Shown here in pieces: positions 45,000 through 57,344 of a stretch of DNA of 64,000 nt. Source of the DNA: Mytilus californianus. Lineage: Eukaryota > Mollusca > Bivalvia > Mytilida > Mytilidae. The translations under genes were made by a program, and so were the position numbers. Each line of letters opens with the position of its first letter. Positions within the stretch are counted from its first letter, which is position 1. A model generated the notes under the pieces. The model was not told the origin of the DNA. It saw only the letters and a list, made by a program, of their open reading frames with translations, and searched no databases. The DNA is taken from NCBI RefSeq assembly GCF_021869535.1, contig NW_026262690.1:87279995-87343994 (forward strand), in the 5' to 3' direction.

Positions 45000-46190
45000 A
45001 AATATCAATTGAAATGGCTTAACTCAATCAAAAGACATATTAACAAAAACAAGTGAACATACACTGAACGAATAAATTTGATCTATGACACAATGTAAAT
45101 ACAAAATTAATAAAACAAGGGAGTTAGATGTTTAACAATATCAGAAAGACAACCATAACCTTGGACAAAATGCCGCCAAATAAAATAACGTACACAGGTA
45201 AATAAAAATAATTTTGTTGTAAGGTATACATGGAGTACGGAAATAATTTTTACAATATAAATAATTTGTATAGTTCCTAGTACGAGAACAAAAGTGAAAA
45301 TTTATCGTCATACTGAACACTTATCAAAGGTGGTATGTATTAAAAATAGTGAGACTAGGTATGATCTCTAATGATAAAAGACAGTTGTCCCATTCACTCT
45401 TTCTGTACGTTGTTTTATAATATTGTATAAAAACGTTCTTTGGGTTATTGACTACATTTCGAATTTGTCTATGGAGAAACAAGCGCAATAAAACTTATAC
45501 TCCCAAACCGAAAATAGAAACGAGCATTTGGATATCAAATTTACCATTGACGCAACTTTAATGTTTAGATGTAAAAATTCACTGTATCGTCGTTGTATCA
45601 GGTAGGTCTATCGGTGAAGTTGTTAAGAAGATAAACCAAGTATTAACTATGTTTTTCGCGCCTGTTACAACCTTTTACAGGTCGTTGTCGACGTTGACTA
45701 GATATGTCGCTGGTTTTAAAATTTCAGCTTTTTTCAACTTTAGGGGTCCCAACCTATTTGGAGGTCTACTACTAAGCTAACCCGAATTCAAAACCCATCC
45801 TAACTCATACCAAGGATTTGTATAGTGATATACAAATCCTTGCTCATACCAAATTCTAACACTATCCCTAATTCTAAAACCTAACCTAACAAAAGATTTG
45901 AGAGGATAGCAGAGATTGCAGAAATTTTGCACTGTAGAAGTCAAAAGTAGTAAAATGAATGGTCAAATCATGTCAATCTGTAATTTAGTTCTGAAGAAAT
46001 GAAGAAACAAAACGTTTGTAACTTTCATGTAACTGGAGATTTGTTTTGTAACTTTCATGTAACCAGAGAGCATTATCATTCCAAAATTACTTCTGTACCA
46101 TTGATTATAGTTAAATTGAACAATCAACAGGTGATAGGATATTAATTGCTTGATCATGTAGATATACCTTCTGATTATGCAATACCCCAA
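45000..46190. other. Intergenic; micro-palindrome at 45804-45852
   Basis: No gene seen. Contains one notable perfect hairpin flanked by a 10-bp direct repeat, described in the findings. Confidence 0.45.
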
Positions 46191-46192
46191 GG

Positions 46193-46955
46193 ATGTTCGC
46201 CCTGTCAGATTCATGTTCGCCATAGTACATGTAGTACCTGTTGGCCCTAATACCTGTTAGACCTGGGTCAGTTCACCCTGATTTTTATTTCATTTTGTTG
46301 TCTTGTTGACACGTATAATATATATTTGAATAGAGTATGTTAAAGTTGGCCAAATATTTATGTTGCATTGCTTGCTACCAGATAATTATTTTCCTTTGAT
46401 TTGCACTATAGTGTTCAGGAATATAATGTATTTAATATAAAATAACTGAAAATCCACTTCCATGATATATATATATATAAAAAATTTGGTCAAAACAAAC
46501 GAGATAAAAAAAGCCAAGCTGCAAAAATAATTTCCCTCTCATCATTTGCTCATGTCTTACATTATTGCTTTTACTCTACTTTATTTCGAAAAAATGTTAG
46601 TTTTCATAATTAATCCACCAGTCAGTGAGATTAAAGACACTCGGCATAATTTACCTAGTATTCAGAATTCTTAATTACATTCAACAGTCATTGAAAGTAA
46701 TTCTGAATAAACATCAATTTAATGTAATAATGAAGCCAATTAATGCTCCAAAATTAGGCTTTAATTTTTAAATATTTCCCTTCGGTTTTTGAGAAATATA
46801 TATTTTCTTTAATATTTATTATATAAATATCTGACTAAGTTTATTAAACCTTAATACACCAATAATATTGATATTGGGTGAACAGACTCTATGGGCTAAC
46901 GAACCCAGGGCGAAAGGACCTAGAGCGAACATGTCATCAGGGCGAACAGACCTGA
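46193..46955. mobile_element. Possible element with inverted GTTCGCCCTG ends
   Basis: GTTCGCCCTGTCAGATTCATG near 46194 and CATGTCATCAGGGCGAACAG near 46930 are inverted relatives. Both ends hold several GGCGAAC or GTTCGCC motifs. The core is AT-rich. Boundaries uncertain. Confidence 0.45.
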
Positions 46956-47153
46956 TACCAGATGATTAAAGGTTAATACCAGCATTGATAGAAAAGTAGA
47001 ATTTGGCATTTCTACATTACTGTCTAATGTAGACTTGCAAATTATAAGTAAAATGTTCCATTCATTTGCATATTTAATTTGATTAAGTTTTTGTTTAACC
47101 GCAAAAAATTGACACATCAGTAAGGAGAGCTAATCAAATAAAAAATTCAGCAA

Positions 47154-47375
47154 TACTGTAAACCAACTTATATTCGCGGATACTTTATTTCGCGTTTTGC
47201 CCTTTCTAGTCCATTTCGAGGCGATTTAATTTCGCAATTCTCAAATTTACTTGATGTAGATGAATAAAGAAAAATCCAAGTTTTACATATTCGCGATGAT
47301 TTATATTTCCGTTATTTTTCTACTCGCAAAAGTCACGAAAATAAATTGCTCGCAATAATTAGTTGGTTTACAGTA
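47154..47375. mobile_element. MITE, TACTGTAAACCAACT ends, copy 2
   Basis: Perfect 15-bp inverted ends, the same as at 19359-19563. The core has CGCGATGA and TTTCGCG-like motifs. Confidence 0.88.
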
Positions 47376-47639
47376 TTAATTGGAGGAGATTTAATGTCCC
47401 AGGGTGGAATTGGAAAAACAAAAAATTAAAATCAAAATCTACCCACCAAAATATACATTAATCATGTAATTGTCTTTATGGAATTTAAAATAACACCGTC
47501 TAAGATAAATAGACTCAAAGGAGTGTGCCGATTTACAAGGCAAACTGGGAAATAATAAACGTGATAAAAAAAAAAAGTAAATGACCTACAACATAAAACA
47601 GGAAAGGGTTAATACACATACTGTTGATGAACTCTGGGT

Positions 47640-49275
47640 AGAATTCAAAACTAAATGAACTAGTCAGTGAGAATATTCCACACAAATACCTCACTACAAA
47701 AAATAAAAAACCATGGGTTATAGCTGAAACAAGAAAATTAATGAAAATGAGAGAGACTCTATAAAAAGATGAAAAAATCTTGAAATGACATCATGAGAAA
47801 CAAATAAAAGCAAATTAAACATCGGGTTCAAAAACAACTCAGACAATCATACTGGCAGTACATTGAAAATATTGTTACTCCAAAACCTGATGAAAACAAC
47901 TTTTTCAACATGAAAAAATTTTGGTCTTATATTAAAAGCAAAAAAACTGACTACAGTCATGATAGTGGAATAACATCACTAAAGCAGAATGGAAAACTTA
48001 TAACAGACTCAAAACAGAAATCAGATGCTCTCAACACTTGAACAGGCAGTTTCAATCTGTTTTCTCAGAACCAAACATACCGTAATCATTGCTACTGAAC
48101 TTGAAAACAATCAGTGCATGCAACAGAAAACAGTTTACTGTAAATTCAGAAATTATTGCGATGTTTTTATTATTGAGAAAAATAGGACAGGGTTTTAATC
48201 GCAATAATTTAAACTCGCATTATTAATTTTTTTATAGGAATTACAGGTTTTTCTCGAAATCACAAAAATTCAAATCGCATTTTAGTCTAAAATGACAAAA
48301 TCGCAATAATAAATGCACGCAATAATTTCTGAATTTACAGTACCCTACCATGCAAAACATAAGTATAACCATCCAACGTATCTCCAAACGCCTTTTAAAT
48401 GAAAACCCATCCAAGTCAAGTGGACCAGACGAACTTAAGCCACGCCTCCTAAGGGAGTTAGCACATGAAATATCACCAGTGACTATTCTATGCTTTATAT
48501 ACCAGAAATCATTAGACACTGGCAAACTCCCCACTGACTGGCAAACTGCACATGTCTCCCCCATTTTCAAGAAAGGGTCTGAATATAATCACGAGAATTA
48601 TAGACCTATTTCTTTAACATGCATATGTTGCAAAATTATGGAACATGTTGTAGTTAGCGCAATCATGACACACGCAGACAACCATAACATCCTGTATCCC
48701 TTTCAACAATTATGGAACATGTTGTAGTTAGCGCAATCATGACACACAGAGACAACCATAACATCCTGTATTCCCTTCAACACGGCTTTAGAAAAAATAA
48801 ATCTTTTGAAACTCAGCTTTTGGAATTTATAGATGATGTCACGAAAGATATTGAAAATTCAAAACAAACAGATGCACTTATAATGGATTTTTCTAAAGAT
48901 TTCGATAAAGTCAGTCATAATTCATTAAGGCACAAACTAAATCACTAAGGGATACAGGGTAAAACAAATGCATGGATACAGGGCTTTTTATCATGTCGTA
49001 CCCAAGCAGTTATCCTAGAGGGTGAGACTTCAGGCTATGTCCCTGTGAAATCAGGAGTGCCTCAAGGATCTGTTTTGGGGCGGAGTCTTGATTTTGTTTT
49101 ACATCAGTGACATATCAGTTGGCTTAAATTCCACCCCTACTTTATTGAGGATATAAACAAACTAGAAAAAGTACAAGGACAGGCTACTAGATTTGTCACT
49201 ATCAGACACAGAAACACCTCAAGTGTTATTGACATGATAAATCACCTAAAACGGAGAGACCTTGCACAAAACTAA
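47640..49275 (+). pseudogene. Decayed non-LTR retrotransposon (LINE) ORF2
   Basis: Fragments in three frames. An endonuclease-RT linker at about 47690-48070 can be followed through frameshifts. RT motifs are at 48350-48948: KSSGPDELKPRLL, HVSPIFKKGSEYNHENYRPI, LQHGFRKNKSFETQL and ALIMDFSKDFDKVSH. Then SGVPQGSVLG near 49053, and a C-terminal piece near 49140-49270 (INKLEKVQGQATRFVT). It resembles Jockey/CR1-type RT. It carries a MITE (48136-48342) and an internal 74-bp tandem duplication, and cannot encode an active enzyme. Confidence 0.85.
48136..48342. mobile_element. MITE inside the LINE, TACTGTAAATTCAG ends
   Basis: 25-bp perfect inverted ends beginning TACTGTAAATTCAGAAATT. TA lies at each tip. 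Related in outer sequence to the MITEs at 19359 and 47154. It interrupts the LINE coding region. Confidence 0.88.
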
Positions 49276-49649
49276 AAAAAAAAAAGATAAACAAATAGTA
49301 ACTTTTATGGGAACTGTCCATAAGAAGAGAGGACAGAGGAAATGTGTCATGACACGATGCAAACTATTCAATGCATATTTCTAATTTGTTCCCACGCTTA
49401 CCATGGTGCTATCCAAAAATCCTGGGGAGAACACTGACCAATGTAAAAACAAGGGAATCATAAGATAATATAAGCTTGCAAAAATTATTTGTATTAATAC
49501 AGATAATTTGACAACCCTGCATACCAAGGTATCCACTTCAGGGACTCTATCGAAATGATTAACGCAGGCGTTGGTTCACCAAACGGAGTTTAATACAGAT
49601 TAGGTTCTATAATTCATTATATGTGTAAAGATTTGTCTTTTTTTTTCAG
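49276..49649. other. Upstream of gene 2
   Basis: No promoter could be recognised. The sequence before 49650 is a pyrimidine tract ending TTTTTTTTCAG, so an upstream non-coding exon probably exists outside my detection. Confidence 0.4.
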
Positions 49650-49726
49650 TGAAAGGAAAATGTGCAGGAATGACATCAAATAAAGGAGTATTGAAAAGTA
49701 TCAACACTTCATTCAAATTGTTAACA
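49650..49726 (+). CDS. Gene 2, first coding exon (start at 49670)
   Basis: A 77-bp exon between a strong acceptor and donor ACA|GTAAGT. I chose ATG 49670 because the next exon continues it into a classic signal peptide: MTSNKGVLKSINTSFKLLT joined to ILIFFNSFCEVAS, with a basic start and a hydrophobic core. The exon ends in phase 0 and matches the next exon. The bases before the ATG are read as 5' UTR. Confidence 0.65.
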
Positions 49727-52120
49727 GTAAGTAGATTATGTTAAAGATGTTTAATATTTGAATTTTTTCTACAGTCTTATCAGAGGATGTGTTCAATGGT
49801 AATTACAGGAAAATAAGACAATTCTGAACAACATCATTTTGAGACATTTTTTTCGCCTGAGGGTCAGTGGTCAGTGCTTTCTGTAATCACTAACTGAAAC
49901 GATTTATAACATATTTTTCTGATATTCTCCATTGATATATTTAAGAATTTATTAAAGAAACTCCACCAGGCAAAGTTGACCTTAGAAGAACTTGGTTGTT
50001 TACCTCCTCAAATATTGAGGTATTTACCTCCTCACATATTGAGGTATTTATATGTCCTTGGCTTTCAAATGTTTGGGTTTGATCATAGATCAAATTCATG
50101 CATCTTTCTGTATATATTTCCTATGTCACACTATTGTTATTAAGCCACAGTAAGAGCCTATTGTTCAATGATGTCATTGAAGCCGATTGACCTCTGGGAA
50201 ATGGATGTAACATGTTCATAAAATTAACTCAGTGTCTAGATAGATCTGTTACTGTTGAAGGAAGTTCTTGAAAAGTGATTCGGACACACAAAATTCATCA
50301 AGTGTTATTTTCATTTTTTGTTTTCACTGGATTTTCATTTTGTCCTAATTAGTTCCCTACCGACGAAGTTGAAGGGGACTTTAGGTTTGCACTCTGTCCG
50401 TCTGTCCGTCTGTCCATCCGTCAGTACGGCAAATCAGCTTTCCACACTTTTTTTCTTCGTTCTTGAAGATATTGATTTGATATTTGGTATATAGTTTTAT
50501 CATGACAAGTTATAGATCAAGTTCGAATTTTGTTCGGGTCTGATGATTTAGTCCAGAGTTATGGACCATATCTAATGTTAGAGTACTATGTTAAACCATA
50601 TTTCTGTACAAAGGGAGATAAGTCATTTTTTAAAAGACATTCTTTGTTAAATTATTTGAAGAATTTTTTGGCAGGCTTGTTTGTTATTTAGTATAAACTA
50701 ATTTTCTGAATGCTATATATATATATAAAAAAAAATTATGAAGAGAAATCCTTTAACTAGATAATAATCTATTTTTATTAATGTATATATTTCAATACAT
50801 TTCATTGTGTAGATAAAAGTTGTTGACATTTTATAGATAAGTTACAAATCTATATTAGTTTGTGACAAATGAAAGAAAAAATATTTGGAACTATTAATTA
50901 TATTTGATTATAATTTGAAAATAGATATACACTGTATTACATCATATCTAATTTTAGAGAACTATTAATCATATCTAATGTTTTTTCACTCATATAATCA
51001 GTTTTCCACACTGTTTTTAGTCATGCTTGAAGATATTGACATGATATTTACTTTTTGTTTACACCATGACAAGTTATAGAACAAGTTAGCATTTTGTTCC
51101 AGTGAAATGAATTTTTAGCCAGTAGGGGACTATGTATTGCCATGCAATACTCTCAGAATGCTTGTTTCAATTGGAATGAAATAAATACCATTAAATGTAA
51201 CATTTATAATAATTCTATTACAAGTAGACAACTAAAGATATAAAGAAAATATTTTTCATGCAATAACGTATACAACTACATGATCTGATGATATTTGTAA
51301 TTGAAGGTAACCTTATAATGTAGCCAGATTTAAGACAGCTTTCTTTATAAGGCAAATGTAAGGATAAAGTTAGTAATTTATTGTAAAGTGATAACTTGTT
51401 ATGTGTAAGGCCTTTTTGGATCTGTCAGACATCTACTTCTTGATTTTAAATACTTCATTTTATGAATGAGGTAGGCCTATCACAACAATGCATGCAATTC
51501 ATTGTTTCTTTATCCAGCCATTCACACTGAGAGTAGTCAAATGGTTTGCAAAATGTCTGGCTTGCTACTGTTACCCTGTCAACCCTATGGAGATAACATA
51601 CTTTTTATTTTGTTTTATTCATTTTAGAAAATTTTTACTTCATCAAATTATTAAAAATGGCTGTCTTGAACAAAAAAAGGTCTGAATTTTCATATTAGAA
51701 TAAAAAAATTCTTTTATGTCATTTCTATTCTTATTTTAACATAAGTAGGCATTGTATCTATCTATATGTCAATATATTACATATCACTTATGAGGGGGTC
51801 TCATAGGGGGGGTTGGGGTATGGTCCCGGACCCCACTTATCATTGCAATGATACTAGTAAAGCTTGTAATTTCACGTATCCTGCCTGACTTTAGTTCCCT
51901 TTTTCATATTTAAATTATTTGACTTTCACGTGTCACGCTTACACGCATCACGCTTACATGCATCACGCTTAGACCCCAATGAGACCCACTTATGATTGAT
52001 GGTTAAAGAAATTAACTACCCATGTTAACATGGTTAAAACAGAGCATCTATGGAGCATGACTTGAAAGAATTATTTCATAAATCTTTTAATAAATTATAA
52101 ACATTGTATCTTTTTTTCAG
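49727..52120. other. Gene 2 intron 1 with a dispersed repeat
   Basis: 50350-51165 is a repeat with head CCGACGAAGTTGAAGGGGAC, a GTCCGTCTGTCCGTC tract, two internal units containing CTTGAAGATATTGA and CATGACAAGTTATAGA, and a tail CAATACTCTCAGAATGCTTG. The rest is AT-rich without exons. Confidence 0.6.
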
Positions 52121-52346
52121 ATTCTGATATTTTTTAACAGTTTTTGTGAAGTCGCAAGTCAGTGTTCAAAAGCAAACTTTGTACCAATTTGTAAACAGTC
52201 ATCATCTGCTTGGATAGCACAAGCAACAGACATATGTGCTGACATAGATACCTATCATTGCCTTATAACAGAAAATTATAAAGAAAATGTTGACCATGAT
52301 AATAAATATGTGGAGTGTTGTATGCCTAGTGAGACTATATCTGCAG
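52121..52346 (+). CDS. Gene 2, exon 2: end of signal peptide and Cys-rich start
   Basis: 226 bp, phase 0 in and phase 1 out (GCAG|GTAGTT). It encodes the hydrophobic core and probable cleavage region (EVAS-QC), then a region with about seven cysteines (QCSKANFVPIC, DICADIDTYHC, VECC). No TM segment after the signal peptide. Presumably the N-terminal ectodomain of a secreted or membrane protein; family not identified. Confidence 0.75.
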
Positions 52347-52980
52347 GTAGTTATACCCCAAAATTATCTGTTCCTCTTATGATTATGGTCTGTTATCTAT
52401 TTCTTGCATGAAGAGATAATTCTTGTATCACACTGCACTAAGTGTGATACAAAAAAGTGATATGAAAACTGCGTTAATTTTGATTGGCTTATCCAGCATC
52501 AAAAGACCATATTACGACATTTCAATTGGCTATTCGATAGGTCATTTTTAACTTTCAAAGTTTAAGGCGATGTACATTTCGTTCATGGGAATGGACATAT
52601 GTGATTTCTTCAATAGTATACTAAACAGGCACACTTTTCACCTGGAAATCTTCTTTTTATCAAATTTTTCTTACATTCTGAAGCGTTCAAAAGATTTTAG
52701 AATGTCTGATGTTAAAGTTTGACGCCATAGACTAGATTCATGGAATTTTTTATTTAACACAATGAGATTGTTGGTTAAAAGAAATAGGTTTTAACAACTC
52801 GTGAGATATTTTGATTTAATGCTAAAAGACAAACAAAATAACTACATGTAGTACTATTAAGCATGGCATTACTGATATAAATCATTATAGGTTTCATAAC
52901 GAGTGAGAATTGGATATCACTTGATATAAACTCAAGTTTAATTTTAATATAATAATAAACGAGCATACGGCAAGTTTTTT

Positions 52981-53945
52981 TATACGACCGCAAAAAATTT
53001 TGCGGTTGTGTTACTTGTGTATTGGCATCACGTCGTTGTCCACGTTGTACGAAGACATTTGGTTTCCGGACAATAACTTTAGTATTAGTAAATAGAAATC
53101 TATGAAATTGAAACACCAGGTTTATAACCACAAAAGGAAGGTTGGGATTGATTTTGGGGGTTATGGTCCAAACAGTTTGGGAATTAGGGGCCAAAAAGGG
53201 GCCTAAATAAGCATTTTTCTAGTTTCATGACAATAACTTGTGGAATGGTGAATGGATCTCTCTGAAACTATACCACAAGTTTCCATACCACAAAGGGATG
53301 GTTAGGATTGGCTTTGGGGGTTATGGCTCAAACCATTTAGGAATTAGGGGCAAAAAAGTGAGAAAAAACAAGGGTGTCCTGGTTAATGGACAATTACTTA
53401 AGTACAATGTTGTGTTTGAATTACCTCCCTTACACTGCTTTTAAATTATGTATAAAGAAATGTTGTATTGTCTTGAGGTGATTAGCTGTTAATTCATTTT
53501 TAGAAGTTACTATTTTGATAATTTTAAAAATGCTGATTAAGGTATATTAATTTTAGCCATAATTATGTATGTCATTTTCTATTTTAAGACTTTTATGATG
53601 TATTTGAATGGGTTATTATGGTTGCAAACTTCATTGGAAATTTGAATTGAGATTATGACCATATCTTGAGGGAAAGAATTTTTTTTTTGGAAAAGGGGGG
53701 AGGTTAAAAAAAATTGGGAGGGAGGGGAGGGGTAAAACAAAATTGGTGGTGGGGGGTGGGGGCAATTTTTTCTCATGATTTTAGAAAAAAATACAGATTT
53801 TTGAAAAAAAAAAAGGGGGGGGGGGGGGGTAAACAAAATTTTTTTGAAAAAGAAGGGTGGGGGGTGGGGGGGGGGGGGGCAATTCGCAACAGCATAGTGT
53901 AATGCACAAAAGCAAAAAATTGAATATAAATTCAAATCATATAAC
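52981..53945 (+). mobile_element. F1 element in gene 2 intron 2, 5' part
   Basis: 5' hairpin (TATACGACCGC ... GCGGTTGTG, partly decayed), two C units, the AAAGTGAG/TGGACAATTACTT segment, D-type units (53500-53640), and G-rich runs (53690-53880). It is interrupted at 53945 and resumes at 57153. Confidence 0.75.
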
Positions 53946-54671
53946 GAGGCTTGTTTAGGGGGGTATCAATATCCCATATCCCATTAAGTTTTTGTCCCAA
54001 TATCCCATATCCCTATAATGTTCACCCCTAATATCCCAATAATTTTTTTTTACAAATATCCCGTATCCCTAAAACTATTTTGAAATATCCCAAAAATCAT
54101 TAATTCATTCCCAAACCCATTTTTGTATACAACATTCGTAAATACATGTTGTACGTTGTAGTATGGATGTCAAGGATGTTGACTTTTTCACAGAGAAAAG
54201 TTAATCATTCAGAATTATCCAGAGACCTTTAAATTTTAATCTACATGTCTCTGGAATAACCAATATATAACTAAGCGTTTGTAACAAATAAAAAGTTACT
54301 GTAGAGATAAGCGTGAGCCACCAAATGTGAGCTCATCAAAGGCACGTAGCTAAGAGAATCACCCAATGTGAACTCACAGATGACACGTCGTTTTAATAGA
54401 AATGATAAGAAGCAAAAAATCCAATTCTACAATAAAAAAAAGAACGGAATGAATATAATATGCAGCAAAGAGCTGCACATGCAAAAAAGCATGTATAGTT
54501 AATCTATTAAAACGCAAATTATCAAATCAGGAATATATCCTGTTGGCGAAAGGCTTGAAATTTATACCAACGCCATCAAGCAAAAATGCAAAATGTCTAT
54601 ACTAAAAGACTACAGTGAATTTGCTAGACAACTGCGATGTCGATATATGTTCAGTCATGAAGAATAAAATG

Positions 54672-55357
54672 TGTAAGGGTTCCGCGGAACCCAGTGTCTC
54701 GCCTACTTTTGCTGTTAATCGCAGGCTCAACAAAAATGAGGAAAAAAATTAATAAAAACATTCCTCTCGATACTATCTTTTGATTGTGAGAAGCTTCTGT
54801 CCAAGTTTGGTAAAAATCCAGGATAGTTTATGAATCTAATAAATGTTTTAAAAACTTTAACTGTAGACTGTATGTAATGTTAACTGGAAGAAAAACTAAG
54901 TTCATTTATAAGTAAAATACTGAAAAACAGGTACAAAATTTTAACAAAATTTCCTTCTAGATACTAGCTTTTGATCATAAACACGCTTCTGTCCAAATTT
55001 GGTACAAATCCAGGATAGTTTAAGAAAGTTATTAAAATTTTAAAAACTTTAACCACAGAGTGAATGTTATATTTCCCGGCAGAAAAACTAAGTCCATTTA
55101 TAAGTAAAATACAGAAAAAATTGATTTTTTTTTACTAAATTAACTTCTGGATACTATCTTATGATCATAAACAAGCTTCTGTCCAAGTTTGGTAGAAATC
55201 CAGGATAGTTTAAGAAAGTTATTAAAATTTCATAAACTTTAACCACAGAGTGAATATTTATGGACGCCGCCGCCGACGATGACGACAACGCCGACGACGG
55301 AATGTAGGATCGCTATGTCTCACTTTTTCGACAAAAGTCGAAGGCTCGACAAAAATG
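54672..55357 (-). mobile_element. F2-like element, reverse, with units of about 187 bp
   Basis: Reading backwards it starts with a GTCGAGCCTTCGAC hairpin and a CGG/CGTC-rich tract, followed by three units with AAGCTTCTGTCCAAGTTTGG on the plus strand. It ends by the perfect palindrome GGGTTCCGCGGAACCC (54677-54692). Same design as the 147-bp family, with a different internal unit. Confidence 0.7.
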
Positions 55358-55489
55358 ACCTTCGTCCATTTCATAGCAATATAGGATATAAACCTGCTTC
55401 TATGTGCCATACGTCAGAAAATTATATCGATTTAACAAAGCTTGAATTATCTTTTCTAATAATTAAAAAAAAAAACAATCTTACTAAGG

Positions 55490-56460
55490 GCGAAAGAATA
55501 GCAAGTACGCAATTTAAAATATGATGAAACAATAGTAATAAAAAAGGCAGATAACAATTCAAATTGTGTTATTTCAGACAGACTAGACTACATAACAGAA
55601 GTCACAAGACAACTAAATACTCAACATTACTGCCAATTAGATTCATTTAAAGGGGCATTGGTTGTCAATATCATGTTCATCGATTTGACTCAAATTCTCA
55701 TATTTGATTTATAGCATACTAAAACATATATCCAAATTATTAAAAATATAAAATAAACAATTTACAAGGCATGGGCTCGATAATATGTTTCATCGTCTCT
55801 TGTGTATTTTAGTCTAGACGCCATCTAATTAACTATCGAGTTGACCTCCGAAGACTGCCGACGGTCATATAAGCGATTTATAAACATAAATGTAGATATG
55901 AATAGATAGCAAACTCGTGCAATAGGATTTTTCTAGGTCTGTTTAATTTTATATGGTTAAAAATATAGGGACGATGGATTCATAATATATGATGGAACAT
56001 CAGATGAAATTGCAGATTCTTTTCGTCTAGCAAATAATTATAACCCCTTATTGAAGTCCACCTATGTAATCTCAAACGACAAAATGTCGTTCTAAGATGT
56101 TCTTGTAATTAAAGGTCAAAGATTTACAACACATGGCATTCTCGACCTTGAAACACATTTTAAAGAAACAAATTCTTATCTCTATCTGCATAGAAATAGC
56201 TGTCACTCACAGCATGTAATCCGAGGATTTATTAAAGGTGAAGCAATACAGCAAATTAGAAACACAAATGACCATAACAATTTAATAAACAATCAAACTA
56301 ATTTCAAAGTCAAATTATTAGATAGGGGTTATGATAACGTCGAAATAGATGATAGTATTACTGATGCTTTATCAATTGACCCTACTGAATTATTACAGCA
56401 AAATAAATCGAAGGAAAAAGAAAATATTCCGTTAGTTTTGATAACTAAATATAATCCATA
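55490..56460 (+). pseudogene. Decayed Penelope-like reverse transcriptase
   Basis: The N-terminal part near 55490-55625 (TIVIKKADNNSNCVISDRLD, YITEVTRQLN) and C-terminal part near 55960-56460 follow the Penelope-like RT pattern: a YRDDGFIIYD motif where YIDD-type is expected, FXD, ETHFKETNSYLYLHRNSCHS and LLDRGYDNVEID. The middle is replaced by unrelated sequence, and there is an in-frame stop in the FLD-like motif. Non-functional. Confidence 0.78.
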
Positions 56461-57152
56461 TATATATATACGTAAAATAAAGAAACGGGCATTTATTACA
56501 GTTTGACGAAGATTGTGTATAAATATTCAATGCTGCACCAATAGTTGCGTATAGCAAACATAAAAGTGTTTGAGATATGCTTTAAGTTAGTAGATCAAAG
56601 TTGAAGACTTTAACATAAAATTGACAGTTGGACCCCTGATGATGGCAGATCTGTCATAATAACTAGACCTATTGATGAAGAATTGAAATATAAATATATC
56701 AATATATACATGAATAATTTTCATATTTGATTATACTAAAATAAAGCATCTAAAATGACCATCCCAAGCCAGAGCCTCTAATCCCAAGCTTTCACTGCCG
56801 AAACACTAAAATAGTGATCAATAGTACGTGTTGGGTCCTATCATGCAATTTGGGATGCGTGATTGCATGGGGTTTTTTATACTAACAAAACTCAATGAAA
56901 ATCAACAAAGCACTTAAATAACTTTTTCAAGTAAATCATTTTTGGCAATTTTATCAAGTGACATGTAAATATTTCTGTACTTAACTTTTAATTTTCACAT
57001 TTTTTTTTCATTTTTCATTTTCAAAATTCAATATCCCTAAAAATGCACCAATATCCCATATCCCATTTATTTTTAGGACAAATATCCCATATCCCTAAAA
57101 TTAAAATGGCAAATATCCCGTATCCCAATATACCCTATACATTGCAAGCCTC

Positions 57153-57338
57153 TATAACCAATTCTAAGTTCTTTGACTACATTTATTCTGTGTCAGAAAC
57201 CTATTATGTGTCAAATATTGAATTACAATCCAAATTCAGACCTGTATCAAGCGCAAATATTGTGTCCATTTTTGCCCACACTGTTCAGGGTTGGACCTCT
57301 GCGGTCGTATCGAGCTGCGCTTGTCGAAGCAATTTATT
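57153..57338 (+). mobile_element. F1 3' module, distal part
   Basis: TCTGTGTCAGAAACCTATTATG through GGACCTCTGCGGTCG to the diverged terminus GCAATTTATT. Completes the element begun at 52981. Confidence 0.75.
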
Positions 57339-57344
57339 ATCACT

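Larger units (their letters stand above)
53946..57152. mobile_element. 3.2-kb insertion with 6-bp target duplication
   Basis: TATAAC at 53940-53945 is repeated at 57153-57158. The inner ends are GAGGCTTG and CAAGCCTC. The related empty site is at about 17950. Near both ends lie runs of AATATCCCATATCCC in the same orientation. The interior holds an F2-type element in reverse (54672-55357) and a decayed Penelope-like RT (55490-56460). Confidence 0.8.

Noticed and set aside
53579-53935. Pro-rich minus-strand frame
   Set aside because: Caused by G-runs on the plus strand inside an F1 element.
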